64,000 nt of DNA from G963556115 sp963678205 (lineage in GTDB: Bacteria > Planctomycetota > SZUA-567). The stretch lies in the NCBI GenBank assembly GCA_963678205.1, contig OY782760.1:868001-932000 (forward strand). The letters run 5' to 3'. Each line of letters opens with the position of its first letter. The stretch's first letter is position 1. Positions 26,279 through 34,797 of the stretch are shown in pieces. The position numbers and the translations under genes were made by a program. The notes beneath the pieces are model-generated. The model was not told the DNA's origin and made no database searches. It saw nothing but the letters and a program-made list of their open reading frames with translations.

Positions 26279-28435
26279 ATGAATAAAAGACTAAGACAAC
26301 TGCTGGTCGTGTCTATATGTGTTTCGATCTTCGGCGGTACGTTATATGCTGATAGTGCTGTTGATGAAACAAAAATAGATGTAATATTAAACAGTTTGCC
26401 TGTTGAAGATAGTGTGCCAGTGTGGGATGACGCGAGAAAGCTTGCTGAGCTTGGCGATGAATATAAAGATGCGCTAACACTAAAGCTTCAGAAAGCTTCG
26501 ACTATTGAAGCAGTTGCAATTTCATACGCTTTAATGAGTATGGGGTCACAGCGTGAGGCTGCATTAGCACTTGAAAAGATAATTCGTGATAAAAATATCC
26601 CTTTCTCAAGAAGAGTAGATGCATGTGATATACTGGGCAGCGAAGGTGGGGGATATGCTAAAGCACGTTTGCGTAATATGCTAAAGGATAAAGAGTTAGG
26701 TGATCGGATAAAAATACAGATAGCAGAAAGTTTATGGAATTTGAGCTATGCTCCGTCTGCTCTGAAGGCTATTGAAGAAATTGCTGAAAATTCTGATGAT
26801 GTTATATCTTCTGAAGAAGCAATTCTTACGCTTGGCAGAATGGGAAGATTTAAAGAAGCTAGAACATTGCTCGAAGATTTGGCAAAAGATCCTGGTGAGA
26901 ATGGACAGGAAGCTGCTTTACTTTTGAAACTTGATGATCAGTATGAGAGTGATCTGGAAAGTGATGATTTTGTAAAAAATCTAATTGGAGAAGTTATTGA
27001 GCAGGTAAGAACGCGTTACGCATTTGATACTACAGATCCTGATGAAGCAGATCAATTGAAGGCAAAGACTCTTGCGTCAACCGCAGCTAAAAAGCTTGTT
27101 CGTAGTATAGATGATTTTAATGATTATCTTGATGAAGAAGATTATCAGGAAATGCTCAATAGCATGCATGGTGATTATGGTGGAATTGGCGCTTATGTTG
27201 GTATGCGTGAAGGTTATTTTACGATTTTATCACCAATGTGGGGCAAACCTGCTTATAAAGCAGGTTTAAAGGCGATGGATGTTATTATTGAAATCAATGG
27301 AAAAGATGTAACTAAAATGGAGCTCAGTAATATTATTAAAGAGCTAAAAGGTAAACCAGGTTCTGAAGTGAAGGTTAAAGTAGTTAGATCTGGGTGGGAT
27401 GCTCCTAAAGAGTTGGTTCTGCAAAGAGATATGATTACTTTGCCCATGGTCTATTCGCAAATGCTTCCTGGAAAGATAGGTTATGTCCTTCTCACTGGTT
27501 TTCAGGATGATCCTGAAAGAAGAGTGTCTACAAGTTCTGAGCTTCATAAGGCTTTAGTCTCTCTGCTTGCTGACGGTATGCAAGGGTTGATTCTTGATCT
27601 GCGTAATAATCCTGGTGGTTTGTTGTCTGAGGCTGTTGGTGTTAGCGAAGAATTCCTAGAGAGAAACAAACTTATTGTCTTTAGCAAAGGTAAGATTTCA
27701 AAGCAGAGAAATTATGAATCTAGGATACTAGGAGAGCCTACATTTACCGGTCCAATGGTTGTATTAGTTAATGGAGGATCGGCTTCAGCTAGTGAAATTG
27801 TTTCTGGTGCGCTTCGCGATCATAAAAGAGCGACTCTTGTCGGTACTAAAACATACGGTAAAGGATCGGTTCAGATGCTCCTGCCTGTAAGAACAACTCG
27901 TGGAAATACTAGACTGAAGTTGACAATTGCTAAGTATTATTTGCCGAATGGTGAGTGTATCCATGGACGTGATAAAGGTATAAAACCACATGTTGAACAG
28001 GAAGAACAAGAATTTACTGAGGCTGAAAGAAAACTTCGTATAAAGCAGATGGAAAATAGAGATATTGCTGTCTGGCTTGAAAAAAGATTTGATGAAAATA
28101 AAGAGAAGTTCGTTGCTGCAATGAAGTTTGATAATGAGGATGTAAATTCTTATCCATATTTCGATGAGTTATATGACACTTTGCAAACGGCATATCCTGA
28201 TATCGAGCTTACAAAAGAAATAGTTCGTAAAGAACTAAGAAGTTCTCTGTTCAACTTTATTAGAGAGAGCAGAGGCGTAAATGATATGGTTGCAGATCTT
28301 GAGGCAAGTGAGGCGCTACAGCGTGCAGTTGTTATCATGGGTAAAAAATTAGGCGATTTACCTGATGTCCCAGTATATAATTCCTTTAAAAATAAATGGG
28401 ATGATGAGGAAGATACTAGTAACGCTGATAAATAA
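26279..28435 (+). CDS. C-terminal processing peptidase (S41 family, CtpA/Prc type) with HEAT-like N-terminus
   Basis: A periplasmic serine protease. The ATG at 26279 has AAGGAG just upstream and gives a signal peptide (about 1-25, ending LYADS). An alpha-helical region at about 30-225 looks like HEAT repeats, then a CTP N-terminal segment, a PDZ domain (about 300-385, with GIGAYVGM and KAGLKAMDVIIEINGKDV), and the S41 catalytic core. The core carries GGSASASEIVSGALRDH with the nucleophile Ser and GTKTYGKGSVQ with the catalytic Lys. A C-terminal helical tail follows. The HEAT-like addition makes it larger (718 aa) than typical CtpA (about 400-450). Confidence 0.9.
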   Translation: MNKRLRQLLVVSICVSIFGGTLYADSAVDETKIDVILNSLPVEDSVPVWDDARKLAELGDEYKDALTLKLQKASTIEAVAISYALMSMGSQREAALALEKIIRDKNIPFSRRVDACDILGSEGGGYAKARLRNMLKDKELGDRIKIQIAESLWNLSYAPSALKAIEEIAENSDDVISSEEAILTLGRMGRFKEARTLLEDLAKDPGENGQEAALLLKLDDQYESDLESDDFVKNLIGEVIEQVRTRYAFDTTDPDEADQLKAKTLASTAAKKLVRSIDDFNDYLDEEDYQEMLNSMHGDYGGIGAYVGMREGYFTILSPMWGKPAYKAGLKAMDVIIEINGKDVTKMELSNIIKELKGKPGSEVKVKVVRSGWDAPKELVLQRDMITLPMVYSQMLPGKIGYVLLTGFQDDPERRVSTSSELHKALVSLLADGMQGLILDLRNNPGGLLSEAVGVSEEFLERNKLIVFSKGKISKQRNYESRILGEPTFTGPMVVLVNGGSASASEIVSGALRDHKRATLVGTKTYGKGSVQMLLPVRTTRGNTRLKLTIAKYYLPNGECIHGRDKGIKPHVEQEEQEFTEAERKLRIKQMENRDIAVWLEKRFDENKEKFVAAMKFDNEDVNSYPYFDELYDTLQTAYPDIELTKEIVRKELRSSLFNFIRESRGVNDMVADLEASEALQRAVVIMGKKLGDLPDVPVYNSFKNKWDDEEDTSNADK

Positions 28436-28462
28436 CAGTAGTCATTCTTGTTATCGTTATGT

Positions 28463-28504
28463 AATACAGTAAAGGACTTCAATTTTGGAGTCCTTTACTG
28501 TATT
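28463..28504 (+). terminator. Long perfect hairpin after the ctpA-type gene
   Basis: A 16-bp perfect stem (AATACAGTAAAGGACT and its complement) with a short loop, 27 bases after the stop. There is no T run after it, so it may be a transcript-stabilising or bidirectional element rather than a classic terminator. Confidence 0.55.
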
Positions 28505-28618
28505 AGGAGTAGATATTTCACTTAAAATTGAAATTATACTTTCAATTTTTGATTGGTTCGATACTATAAGTAGTATTAATTTAATAGATTTTTAAAACCG
28601 GTATTTTGGAGCAAAATA

Positions 28619-29992
28619 ATGAGTAGTTTGATGATTGGTATTTCGGGTGTAAGAGGAATTGTAGGATCAGATCTGACTCCTGAGCTTTGTGTAAGACTTG
28701 GAGAAGCCTTTGGGGCATATGTTGATGGTGGTATTGTTGTCGTAGGACGCGATACCAGACCATCTGGTGATATGGTAAAACACGCAGTATTCTCAGGTTT
28801 GCTGTCTGCTGGTTGTCAAATAATTGATATCGGTATCGTTGGAACTCCTACCGCAGCAATGATGATAAGGGATCTTAAAGCTGATGGAGGTATAGTTATC
28901 TCTGCAAGTCATAATACAATTGAATGGAATGCATTAAAATTCTTTAGGCAGGATGGAGTCTATCTTAATGGAGCTGAAGGTAGAGCTTTGCTTGATATTT
29001 ATTATGGTGGACATGCCACAAAAGTGGGCTGGAGAGATATTAAAGCTGTTAAGATTGATAACACTGCAAATGAGCGCCATTTAAAGAAGGTACTGGCTAT
29101 TATTGATGTTGAAGCTATGCGTAAAAGAAAGTTTAAGGTTGCACTTGATTGTTGTAACGGTGCGGGAGGAGAGCTAGCTTTAGCGTTTTTGAAAGAAATT
29201 GGAGCTGAGGTCAGTGAGTTGTATTGTGAACCTCATGGTAATTTTTCAAGAAACCCAGAGCCAACTAAAGCAAATCTTACTGAAATATGTAATATTGTAG
29301 CTAAAAACAAATGTGACATAGGTTTTGCACAGGATGCTGATGCGGATAGAATTGCTTTTGTTGATGAAAATGGTAGTTATATTGGTGAAGAATATAGTAT
29401 GTGTTTAGCTGCTGATTATATTCTACGGAGTAACCCTGGACCGGTTGTTACCAATCTATCAACTACTAGAATGATTGATGACGTTGCTGCTAAATATGGG
29501 TGTGAAGTCATTCGTACAGCAGTAGGAGAAGTTAATGTCGCAGAAAAGATGATCGAAATTAACTCTCCTGTAGGTGGTGAGGGCAATGGTGGGGTGATTG
29601 ATCCAAGGATTAACTATGGTAGAGAAGCTCTTACTGGCATGGCTTTAATTCTCCAGTATATGATTGATACAGGTGAAACTTTAAGCCAGCTTGTGGCAAA
29701 GATTCCTACATATGAATTTGTTAAGACCAAGGTTACATGTTCAAAAAGAGTTCTTGCGCCGGTTCTTGAGAGACTTGCAAAAGAAAAAGCTGATCGCGTG
29801 GATGCTACAGATGGGGTAAAACTTGATTTTGAAAATGGTTGGGTACATGTACGCTCATCAAATACTGAACCTATTGTGAGAATATATAGTGAAGCGAAAA
29901 CATTAGCACAGGCTGAAGAATTAAATTTAAAATATAAAAATCTTGTTGAAGAGACAGTTGCTGCTGCTATGGCAAAAAAATCTGGTAATTAA
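28619..29992 (+). CDS. glmM: Phosphoglucosamine mutase / phosphomannomutase family enzyme
   Basis: An alpha-D-phosphohexomutase of 457 residues. The N-terminus MIGISGVRGIVG fits the substrate loop, the phosphoserine motif is ISASHN (Ser97), the Mg2+ loop is DADADRIAF (about 240), and the sugar-binding loop is GGEGNGGVI. A C-terminal phosphate-binding segment RSSNTEPIVRIYSEA closes the fold. The GGEGNGG type of loop is found in enzymes annotated as phosphoglucosamine mutases in Bacteroidetes and Archaea, so GlmM, for UDP-GlcNAc and hence envelope synthesis, is my preferred call. Phosphomannomutase remains possible. Confidence 0.82.
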   Translation: MSSLMIGISGVRGIVGSDLTPELCVRLGEAFGAYVDGGIVVVGRDTRPSGDMVKHAVFSGLLSAGCQIIDIGIVGTPTAAMMIRDLKADGGIVISASHNTIEWNALKFFRQDGVYLNGAEGRALLDIYYGGHATKVGWRDIKAVKIDNTANERHLKKVLAIIDVEAMRKRKFKVALDCCNGAGGELALAFLKEIGAEVSELYCEPHGNFSRNPEPTKANLTEICNIVAKNKCDIGFAQDADADRIAFVDENGSYIGEEYSMCLAADYILRSNPGPVVTNLSTTRMIDDVAAKYGCEVIRTAVGEVNVAEKMIEINSPVGGEGNGGVIDPRINYGREALTGMALILQYMIDTGETLSQLVAKIPTYEFVKTKVTCSKRVLAPVLERLAKEKADRVDATDGVKLDFENGWVHVRSSNTEPIVRIYSEAKTLAQAEELNLKYKNLVEETVAAAMAKKSGN

Positions 29993-30017
29993 TATTATTC
30001 TAGTATTACGAATTTTA

Positions 30018-30053
30018 AAAAGTTATGGTGAAATAATCGCCATAACTTTTTTA
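30018..30053 (+). terminator. Terminator after glmM
   Basis: An 11-bp stem AAAAGTTATGG / CCATAACTTTT with two further pairs, a 7-base loop and a T run directly after it, 26 bases after the gene. Confidence 0.88.
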
Positions 30054-30219
30054 ATTTGCTAATACATTAATATATACACAATATTTAACGTACACATGTA
30101 TCTTAAATATTGTGGTTGCATATAAAGGGTCGATATATTATATTATTAAGTTAATATGTAATATGATATCTTTCTGAGTAAAAAGTTAAAATAAAAGTTT
30201 AATTTAATTTTCGCATCTA

Positions 30220-30248
30220 TTGACATTGATTGCTAAATGTGATAAAAA
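30220..30248 (+). promoter_or_regulatory. Sigma-70 type promoter for the 30322 gene
   Basis: TTGACA (30220-30225), a 17-base spacer and TAAAAA followed by T (30243-30248). It lies 74 bases before the GTG/ATG region of the next gene. The remainder of 30054-30321 is AT-rich and holds nothing else I can identify. Confidence 0.5.
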
Positions 30249-30321
30249 TACTCAGTATCTTATAAGTTACATTCGAAGTTTTATATTTAGTGATCATATA
30301 ATTGTTTATTGAGAGTGTCCT

Positions 30322-30753
30322 ATGCGGAATAAAACAATAGAAATCACAATATTGCAGCATATGACCTCACACTTTTTTGTGGGGGGATCGATTCTTTGTG
30401 TTGGGATTATATTTCTGCTAGCATCTTCGATATTTTGTATTTCTTATAATATTGTTTCTGCAATTCATGACAATGTGCGTATTGAATCGTTTTTGCTTAG
30501 TTCAGATTATAAATCTCAGAAAACAATTTTAACTTACACTGATTTATCAGGATCTATTGGAACTTATGATACCGAAGAAACAGCTTGTGAGTATGAAGAA
30601 GAATTAGAAATAAAATGTGAGTTAGCTTCAAAAATTACCGTGGGAGACCTTTGTGTCTGCCACGTTTTTTTATCAAATCATTTCAAAGACGCAGCGACTT
30701 ATTGTAAAAATAAATTTATTGCGCTCCGCAAGAGTGTCATAATTCAAGTCTAA
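30322..30753 (+). CDS. Single-pass membrane protein of unknown function
   Basis: I do not recognise this 143-residue protein. Residues about 20-45 form one hydrophobic helix (VGGSILCVGIIFLLASSIFCISYN). The rest is a soluble domain with five or six cysteines and an acidic patch (EETACEYEEELEIKCE). The cysteines, in pairs about 13-20 apart, may form disulfides if the domain is outside. It has its own likely promoter and stands alone, 165 bases before the ion-transport operon. Confidence 0.6.
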   Translation: MRNKTIEITILQHMTSHFFVGGSILCVGIIFLLASSIFCISYNIVSAIHDNVRIESFLLSSDYKSQKTILTYTDLSGSIGTYDTEETACEYEEELEIKCELASKITVGDLCVCHVFLSNHFKDAATYCKNKFIALRKSVIIQV

Positions 30754-30917
30754 TATCAAATAATTTCCATAGAAGTTACAGAGAGCTATATACTTTTTAT
30801 TTTTATATTTTGAATATACTGAAAATACAATTTTCATTACTAGGTCAAAGTATATAGTCTTGTTTTGTTATACAGTAATTTGTGTAAATGTTCAATTAAA
30901 ATTATAAAGGTGATATT

Positions 30918-31571
30918 ATGAATGATCAAACAGCCGAATTGATGACGGTTGAAGATGTTGCTGCATACCTTCGTGTCGCGGAAAGAACTATTTATGATTG
31001 GGCGCAAAAAGGCGATATTCCTTGTGGAAAATTAGGTGCATCATGGAGATTTAGAAGGACAGATATAGATAATTGGCTGGAAACTAAGTTTGTAGAAAAA
31101 TCCAGCAAGAAGGATGCGGATCCGGTTCTTCCTCAAGATGTGTTATGCAAGGACAGGATAAAAGTTTATTCTGAGAAAATAAGCAAGGCTGATTTACTTG
31201 CTGATATGGTCGAATTAATTAGTACGTCTGGCAACGTTCAAGATAAAAAGAACTTGAAAGAGGGTATTTTTAAAAGAGAAGAATTGATGAGTACAGGTAT
31301 AGGTCTTGGTATCGCTGTACCACATGTCAGAATTGATTCTGTAAAAGATATTGTAATGGCTGTGGGGATTGCAAAAGAACCTTTAGAAGATTATGAGACT
31401 CTTGATGATAAACCTGTTCAAATTGTTTTTATGATTGTAGCAAATAGTGATCAGCATGCAAAACACCTAAAATTGTTGGCTCAGATTGCTGAGAAATTTA
31501 AAGATGATAGTTTACGGAAAAAATTGATAAAGGCAGATATGCCAAGCGAAATTGCGAATATTTTACTCTAA
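30918..31571 (+). CDS. HTH (excisionase/MerR-type) protein fused to a PTS EIIA(Ntr)-like domain
   Basis: Residues 1-55 form a small DNA-binding domain of the helix_turn_helix_17 type (MTVEDVAAYLRVAERTIYDWAQ, then GKLGASWRFRRTDIDNWL). Residues about 75-217 are an EIIA fructose/nitrogen-type domain; the phospho-acceptor motif GIAVPHVRI has His136. The pairing suggests that the phosphorylation state of a PTS-Ntr relay sets DNA binding or target contacts. It heads a run of transport genes that also has an EIIA-CBS protein, so control of ion transport is a likely job. A Shine-Dalgarno (AAAGGTGAT) precedes the ATG. Confidence 0.82.
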   Translation: MNDQTAELMTVEDVAAYLRVAERTIYDWAQKGDIPCGKLGASWRFRRTDIDNWLETKFVEKSSKKDADPVLPQDVLCKDRIKVYSEKISKADLLADMVELISTSGNVQDKKNLKEGIFKREELMSTGIGLGIAVPHVRIDSVKDIVMAVGIAKEPLEDYETLDDKPVQIVFMIVANSDQHAKHLKLLAQIAEKFKDDSLRKKLIKADMPSEIANILL

Positions 31572-31623
31572 GATATTTGCTGTAAATTTAACTATTAACT
31601 TAAATTTTTCAGGAGATAGTCAT

Positions 31624-33300
31624 ATGGAAATATTTAATGAGATCTCTCTAGGATATCTCTTTATTATTGGGCTTGCTGTATTCGGTGGTATGCTGGGTGC
31701 TTGGGCTTTTCAGAAGTTAAAAGTACCGCAAGTATTAGGGTATATTGTTATTGGTCTGCTTGTTGGCGAGAGCGGAGCAAGGATTATAACCAATGAGTCG
31801 ATACATGCTTTGGCATCACTCAATACGTTTGCGCTGGGAATTATTGGATTCTTGGTCGGCGGGGAGTTGGATATAAATGAGTTTAAAAAGTATGGTAAGC
31901 AGTTTGCTGCAATACTTCTAGGAGAAGGGCTTGCCGCATTTGTATTGGTTGGCGTTGCGTCTATGATTTTCATGCTTGTGATTGGCGCACCATTTGCTGC
32001 TGCTTTAGCTGGAGGTATCGTCTTTGGTGCAATTGCGTCTGCTACTGATCCAGCATCAACTGTTGATGTATTATGGGAGTACAGATCTAAAGGTATTCTA
32101 ACAACTTCAATTACTGCAATTGTAGCTCTTGATGATGCTCTGGCCATGACATTGTACGGTCTTGGTACTGGTGCTGCACAGATGATTTCTGGTGGTGAAG
32201 CTTCAATCTCTCATCAGGCTATGGAGGTTGGAGTTGAAATTTTCGGTGCACTTTTGGTAGGATTAATTGGGGCACTTCTGCTGAACTATTTGTTAAAATG
32301 GTTCCACCAATCAGAAAAAAGTATGGGCTTTACCCTTGGGCTTCTTTTACTTGTGATTGCAATATCTGATATGCTGAATATGGATGTAATTATGGCTGCG
32401 ATGATGATGGGGTTTGTTGCTGCTAATGTTTCTCCTATACGAACTAAAAAAGGTTTTGAGCTTGTAAGAGGATTTTCGGCTCCTATATATGTAATCTTCT
32501 TTGTCTTTGTAGGGGCAAGGCTTGGACTTGGAAGTATGCCTTTATGGCTGTGGGGGATTGTTGCAATTTATGTGGTTGGGCGTAGTCTTGGTAAATTTAC
32601 TGGCGCCTGGCTTGGTGCTAAGATATCAAAGAGTGAGAAGGTTGTATCCAATTATTTAGGTTTTGGCTTATTCTGTCAGGGCGGGGTTGCTATTGGTTTG
32701 TCTATTATGGCTGGTAGTAAGCTGGATAATGTAATGCTTGTCGGTGGCCTGTCTCTTGGTAATGCGATTATATATGCTGTAACTGCAACTACCCTTATTG
32801 TTCAGATAATTGGTCCTTCAATGGTAAAGTATGCCGCAACAGCTTCTGGAGAGGCTGGGAGAAATATTACTGAAGAGGATGTAATTTCAGAGATGGATGT
32901 TTCTTCTGTGATGGAGGGTGGTGTTAATCCATTGGTTGAAAGTATGAGACTTGAAGAAGCAATTTCCCGTTTCTCTCAAGACGATTTTTTGACATACCCT
33001 GTTGTAGGAAATGACGGAGTTATCTGCGGTATGGTGTCGCTTGAGTCCATGAAAGAAGTCATCGCAGATCATGAAGCGTGGAAATGGCTTATTCTGCAGG
33101 ACGTGATGGAAGGCTGTAATATGACTACTAGTCCTAGTAAGAAAGTTAGAGATCTTATGATTGAGCTTGATGATATGAATCTTGATCAGGTCCCAGTAGT
33201 TGAAAGTGCAGATCGCTTGTTGCCTGTTGGTATGGTGAGAAGGGCACATATTAGAAAGCGTATAGCCGAGGAGTTGCTGCGTAGGCAAGGAGCGGTTTAA
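31624..33300 (+). CDS. CPA2-type cation/H+ antiporter with C-terminal CBS domains
   Basis: A 558-residue transporter. About 12 hydrophobic helices (residues 8-400) carry SATDPASTVDVLWEYRSKG and the LDDALAM motif with two adjacent Asp, the pattern of electrogenic CPA2 antiporters (KefB, NapA). A C-terminal cytoplasmic region (about 420-555) has two CBS-like repeats (MEGGVNPLVESMRLEEAISRFS; VPVVESADRLLPVGMVRR) for ligand sensing. I set the start at the ATG at 31624 because CAGGAGAT precedes it; an in-frame upstream ATG at 31552 overlaps the previous gene. Transport of Na+ or K+ against H+ is an inference. Confidence 0.85.
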   Translation: MEIFNEISLGYLFIIGLAVFGGMLGAWAFQKLKVPQVLGYIVIGLLVGESGARIITNESIHALASLNTFALGIIGFLVGGELDINEFKKYGKQFAAILLGEGLAAFVLVGVASMIFMLVIGAPFAAALAGGIVFGAIASATDPASTVDVLWEYRSKGILTTSITAIVALDDALAMTLYGLGTGAAQMISGGEASISHQAMEVGVEIFGALLVGLIGALLLNYLLKWFHQSEKSMGFTLGLLLLVIAISDMLNMDVIMAAMMMGFVAANVSPIRTKKGFELVRGFSAPIYVIFFVFVGARLGLGSMPLWLWGIVAIYVVGRSLGKFTGAWLGAKISKSEKVVSNYLGFGLFCQGGVAIGLSIMAGSKLDNVMLVGGLSLGNAIIYAVTATTLIVQIIGPSMVKYAATASGEAGRNITEEDVISEMDVSSVMEGGVNPLVESMRLEEAISRFSQDDFLTYPVVGNDGVICGMVSLESMKEVIADHEAWKWLILQDVMEGCNMTTSPSKKVRDLMIELDDMNLDQVPVVESADRLLPVGMVRRAHIRKRIAEELLRRQGAV

Positions 33301-33365
33301 TTACTTGGAGTTATAATAACATATATTTTATAGTTATTTTAAAATAACATTTTGGGAGAAGCATA

Positions 33366-33845
33366 ATGGATAAGGAATTGTCGCTGGGGCGAAAGAAGGT
33401 AAGGGATGTACAGCATCTCTTGGTTAAGCATCCAACCCTTGTAAAAGCAGGTGATGATCTGGATAGTGTCTGCGCCAGTATAGTATCTGATCCTAAAACT
33501 AGGCATGTATATGTTGTAGATGATAATAATAAATTTCTAGGTTCTATTCGAATGAATAAAATGGTTGAGTACTTGTTCCCATATACTGCTCTGGTTGAGC
33601 AGGGGACAAAGGTACTCAAAGGAAAGTCTACAAGTCCGGATGCAACTCATGCCTCAGATGTTATGGGTGAGACAAAACTATATGTTAAAGAGTCTGCAAG
33701 CTTGTCGGAAGTAGCAAGAATTTTTATGCGCGAGCGTATAAACGAGCTACCTGTTGTAGATGATAATATGGTTGTAACTGGGCAGATTAACTTTTATGAA
33801 ATTATTATAGGGTATCTCAATGATAAGAAAGGCGATAATCAGTGA
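33366..33845 (+). CDS. Two-CBS-domain protein
   Basis: A 159-residue stand-alone pair of CBS domains. The first has DDLDSVCASIVSDPKTRHVYVVDDNNKFLGSI and the second ASDVMGETKLYVKESASLSEVARIFMRERINELPVVDDNMVVTG. Such pairs bind adenosine nucleotides and act as regulatory partners. Its stop codon overlaps the GTG start of the next gene (GTGA), so the two are translationally coupled. Between the antiporter and the EIIA-CBS gene it most likely regulates transport. Confidence 0.82.
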   Translation: MDKELSLGRKKVRDVQHLLVKHPTLVKAGDDLDSVCASIVSDPKTRHVYVVDDNNKFLGSIRMNKMVEYLFPYTALVEQGTKVLKGKSTSPDATHASDVMGETKLYVKESASLSEVARIFMRERINELPVVDDNMVVTGQINFYEIIIGYLNDKKGDNQ

Positions 33846-34762
33846 ATATTACAAAATATTTGGCTCCAGAGTCAATATTTATCCTTGATTCTGTAAAGGA
33901 TAAATGGGAACTCTTGGATATGATGCTGGAGGTTGCTTATAACTCTAAGGCGTTGGCAGATAGTTCTAAAGAAAAACGAAGAGAGATAAGAGGGGCGCTG
34001 CTTTCACGAGAAAAACAGATGCCTACTGTAATGGGGGGGGGATTTGCCTTTCCGCATGCCAGAGTAGCCGGTCTGACTAGGCCTGTAATCGTTATTGTTG
34101 TTGTTAAAAATCCTGTGGATTTTGAAGCAGAGAGCGGGGAAAAGGTAAGTTTTGCTTGTATGGCTATTACTCCACTTGAAAATCCTACAATTGCTTTAAA
34201 GATCATGTCGCAGATTTGTAAGTATTTCGCGGGGAGCGACACTAAAGATGTTATACTGGCTGCTAATAATGCCGCTGAACTGTATAAAACAGTAGAGAAC
34301 GCAAATATAGAGCTTGATGTGACAATTTCAGCAAAAGATATTATGCATGAACCGATATATAATATTACTCCGAAAATGTCACTTCGCGAAGTGACAAGAG
34401 TTATGTCAGATAATCATCTTCTTGCAGTGGCTGTTGTTGATAAAGATAAAAAAATGTGTGGGCATATCACCTGTAATAGACTTTTTAATTATGGCTTGCC
34501 TGATTTCTTCTCACAGCTGAAGAGTGTTTCATTCATCAGTGAGTTTGATCCATTTGAAAAATATTTTTATGAAGAGGCTCATTCGTCAGCTAGTAGTGTG
34601 ATGACTCAGGATTATCATTCTGTTGATTCTGATGCGACTCTTCTTGAAATCGTTTTTGCATTGACTACTCTGAAACAGCCAAAAGTTTATGTAGTCGAAA
34701 ATGGAATCCTTAAGGGTGTTATTGATCAGGGGGATGTACTGGATCAGATTATTAACTTCTAA
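33842..34762 (+). CDS. PTS EIIA(Ntr)-like domain fused to CBS domains
   Basis: A 306-residue protein starting with GTG that overlaps the previous stop. Residues 1-160 form an EIIA2-type domain, with the phospho-His motif GFAFPHARV at His72 and an acidic/hydrophobic core. Residues about 165-300 are two CBS repeats (AKDIMHEPIYNITPKMSLREVTRVM; VMTQDYHSVDSDATLLEIV). It is the second EIIA protein in the operon. By analogy with E. coli PtsN, which acts on K+ transport, I infer that these proteins tie transporter activity to the phospho-relay and nucleotide status. Confidence 0.82.
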   Translation: MNITKYLAPESIFILDSVKDKWELLDMMLEVAYNSKALADSSKEKRREIRGALLSREKQMPTVMGGGFAFPHARVAGLTRPVIVIVVVKNPVDFEAESGEKVSFACMAITPLENPTIALKIMSQICKYFAGSDTKDVILAANNAAELYKTVENANIELDVTISAKDIMHEPIYNITPKMSLREVTRVMSDNHLLAVAVVDKDKKMCGHITCNRLFNYGLPDFFSQLKSVSFISEFDPFEKYFYEEAHSSASSVMTQDYHSVDSDATLLEIVFALTTLKQPKVYVVENGILKGVIDQGDVLDQIINF

Positions 34763-34797
34763 TTCAAACGATTAGAAATTTCAAATAAGGAAAGAAA

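Noticed and set aside
32887..33288. A 133-codon frame on the minus strand inside the antiporter gene.
   Set aside because: It lies wholly within a gene with clear family motifs and CBS domains, and its own sequence shows no domain. The same goes for other long antisense frames, as at 1410-1874 and 54737-55354.
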